From positions 1-64,000 of the forward strand of contig NZ_JADGMQ010000005.1 in NCBI RefSeq assembly GCF_016124105.1: 64,000 nucleotides of DNA, in the 5' to 3' direction. The stretch is from Aquamicrobium zhengzhouense. Its GTDB lineage: Bacteria; Pseudomonadota; Alphaproteobacteria; Rhizobiales; Rhizobiaceae. The notes under the pieces were generated by a model that worked only from the letters and a program-made list of their open reading frames with translations, was not told the origin of the DNA and made no database searches. A program made the translations under genes and the position numbers. Below, in pieces: positions 62,705 through 64,000 of this stretch. Numbering within the stretch: position 1 is the stretch's first letter; the number at the start of each line of letters is the position of its first letter.

Positions 62705-63933
62705 TCTTCGCCGTGGCCCGCGATCATCATCGCTTCGAGCGCCAGGCGCTCTGTCTTGCGCATACGTTCCGAATCCGACTTCAGCTGACCGCAGGCCGCA
62801 AGAATGTCACGTCCGCGCGGCGTGCGGATCGGCGACGCGTAGCCTGCCTGGTTCACGTAATCGGCAAACTTCTCGATCGTTTCCCAGTCCGAGCACTGGT
62901 AGTTCGTGCCCGGCCACGGGTTGAACGGGATCAGATTGATCTTCGCCGGAATGCCCTTGAGCAGGCGCACGAGTTCCTTGGCGTCCTCGAGCGAGTCGTT
63001 AACGTCCTTCAGCATCACATATTCGAAGGTGATGCGGCGGGCATTGGACAGGCCGGGATATTTCCGGCACGCATCCATCAGCTCTTTCAGCGGGTACTTC
63101 TTGTTGATCGGCACCAGCATGTCACGCAGATCATCGCGCACGGCGTGCAGCGAGATCGCCAGCATGACGCCGATCTCTTCACCGGTGCGGGCGATTTCAG
63201 GCGTCACGCCCGAGGTCGACAGGGTGATGCGGCGCTTCGACAGCGACAGCCCATCGCCGTCCGAGGCGATCAGCAGCGCCTTTTTGACGTTCTCGAAATT
63301 GTAGAGCGGCTCACCCATACCCATCATGACGATGTTGGTAATCTTGCGCCCTTCGGCCGGCACAATCGCGCCATCCGGCGTGCCGCGCTCCGGGAAATCC
63401 CCCAACCGGTCGCGCGCGGTCATAAGCTGCGTGAGGATCTCTTCGGCGGTGAGGTTACGAACGAGCTTTTGCGTGCCGGTATGGCAGAACGAGCAGGTGA
63501 GCGTGCAGCCGACCTGGCTCGAGATGCAGAGCGTGCCGCGCCCCTCTTCGGGAATATAAACGGTTTCGATCTCGACCGGGCGCCCAGCGCCCCGCGGCGG
63601 AAAGCGGAACAGCCACTTACGGGTGCCGTCGTTCGAAATCTGCTCTTCGACCACTTCAGGACGTGCGATCGTGAAATGGCGATCGAGCTCGGCGCGCAGA
63701 TCCTTGGAGATGTTCAACATCTCGGAGAAGTCGGACACACCGCGCACATAGAGCCAGTGCCAAAGCTGCTGGACACGCATCTTGCGCTGGCGCTCGGGAA
63801 TTCCGATTTCGCCGAGGGCGTCTGCCATCTCCTGGCGCGACAGGCCGATAAGCGACGGTTTTTCAGGCGTGCGTGCGTTTGCAGCCAGCATTGCGCGCGT
63901 CTGAGGCGAGGTGAGGTCGAATGATAGGGTCAT
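62701..63933 (-). CDS. rlmN: 23S rRNA/tRNA adenine-C2 methyltransferase RlmN
   Basis: Radical SAM enzyme of 410 residues that methylates A2503 of 23S rRNA and A37 of some tRNAs. The radical SAM cluster motif is [12 protein letters not shown] (CxxxCxxC, about 129-140), with the SAM-binding [17 protein letters not shown] and the methyl-accepting Cys in ILAACGQL near the C-terminus. The ATG at 63933 is the first clear start; the frame extends to a TTG at 63957. A 403-codon antisense frame is a shadow. Confidence 0.96.
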   Translation of the reverse strand: MTLSFDLTSPQTRAMLAANARTPEKPSLIGLSRQEMADALGEIGIPERQRKMRVQQLWHWLYVRGVSDFSEMLNISKDLRAELDRHFTIARPEVVEEQISNDGTRKWLFRFPPRGAGRPVEIETVYIPEEGRGTLCISSQVGCTLTCSFCHTGTQKLVRNLTAEEILTQLMTARDRLGDFPERGTPDGAIVPAEGRKITNIVMMGMGEPLYNFENVKKALLIASDGDGLSLSKRRITLSTSGVTPEIARTGEEIGVMLAISLHAVRDDLRDMLVPINKKYPLKELMDACRKYPGLSNARRITFEYVMLKDVNDSLEDAKELVRLLKGIPAKINLIPFNPWPGTNYQCSDWETIEKFADYVNQAGYASPIRTPRGRDILAACGQLKSDSERMRKTERLALEAMMIAGHGED

Positions 63934-64000
63934 GGGCCGGAGATATAGGAGCGGCAAATGCCGCGTGCCAGTTTTGCCTGCACATAACAGATCGGGGCCG
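63934..64000. other. right edge upstream of rlmN
   Basis: Only 67 bases remain, presumably part of the rlmN promoter region. Nothing else can be said. Confidence 0.3.

Noticed and set aside
62713-63924. 403-codon plus-strand frame
   Set aside because: Antisense to rlmN, whose radical SAM motif is intact.
1-64000. CRISPR arrays and rRNA genes
   Set aside because: No regularly spaced direct repeats and no rRNA-like stretches were seen on reading the window.

Overview
The window looks like the edge of a mobile island next to a chromosomal segment of a Rhizobiales (Hyphomicrobiales) alphaproteobacterium. This rests on recognisable proteins and context rather than a database search: remnants of a fixI/ccoS cytochrome cbb3 maturation operon, an ExoP-type polysaccharide co-polymerase, a DUF1344 protein, G+C-rich third codon positions, many ATGA start/stop overlaps, and an argG, LysE and rlmN block. 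No rRNA, CRISPR array or complete tRNA was seen.

Region 1 (about 1 to 21.3 kb) has mobile-element character. It holds a MHYT-PAS-PAS-GGDEF-EAL c-di-GMP enzyme, a poorly coding kilobase, a decayed fixI-ccoS remnant, a complete IS21-family element (5622-8115) and an operon of unknown function with a PD-(D/E)XK nuclease-like protein. The IS cuts both that operon and fixI. After about 1.2 kb without a recognised gene comes a divergent electron-transport locus: a pentaheme cytochrome c on the minus strand and nqrABCDEF-apbE-nqrM plus a CBS-pair protein on the plus strand. The region ends with a large tyrosine recombinase followed by the 3' half of a tRNA-Arg(ACG) gene, which I read as an att site closing the island at about 21314.

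Region 2 (21.4 to 39.9 kb) is an accessory catabolic or detoxification segment. It carries a secreted amidohydrolase with RidA, two Tat-exported epoxide-hydrolase-like proteins, two further alpha/beta hydrolases, an SDR, two GST-like proteins, AraC and LysR regulators, an NADPH:quinone reductase-like enzyme, a prolyl oligopeptidase, a glutamine-amidotransferase-like protein, a homoserine-dehydrogenase-like protein and an exported ankyrin protein. Two related imperfect palindromes each lie about 100 bp before one of the exported hydrolases, between divergent genes.

Region 3 (40.0 to 54.5 kb) has two divergent transport operons. On the minus strand are a CMD/AhpD-like protein, an acyl-CoA-dehydrogenase-like flavoprotein and an Ssu/Tau-type ABC transporter. 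On the plus strand is a near-continuous sugar operon: binding protein, ATPase, two permeases, LacI regulator, Gfo/Idh dehydrogenase, SIS protein and PfkB kinase. Its promoter can be read, with a LacI-type palindrome over the -35 box and a second over the -10 box. A TauE/SafE permease converges on its end.

Region 4 (54.6 to 64 kb) looks like core chromosome: a small membrane protein, an ExoP/Wzc-like gene split by an apparent frameshift, an MltB-type transglycosylase, a cluster of G+C-rich palindromes, argG, an unknown secreted protein with an acidic proline-rich tail, a LysE exporter, a small membrane protein and rlmN.
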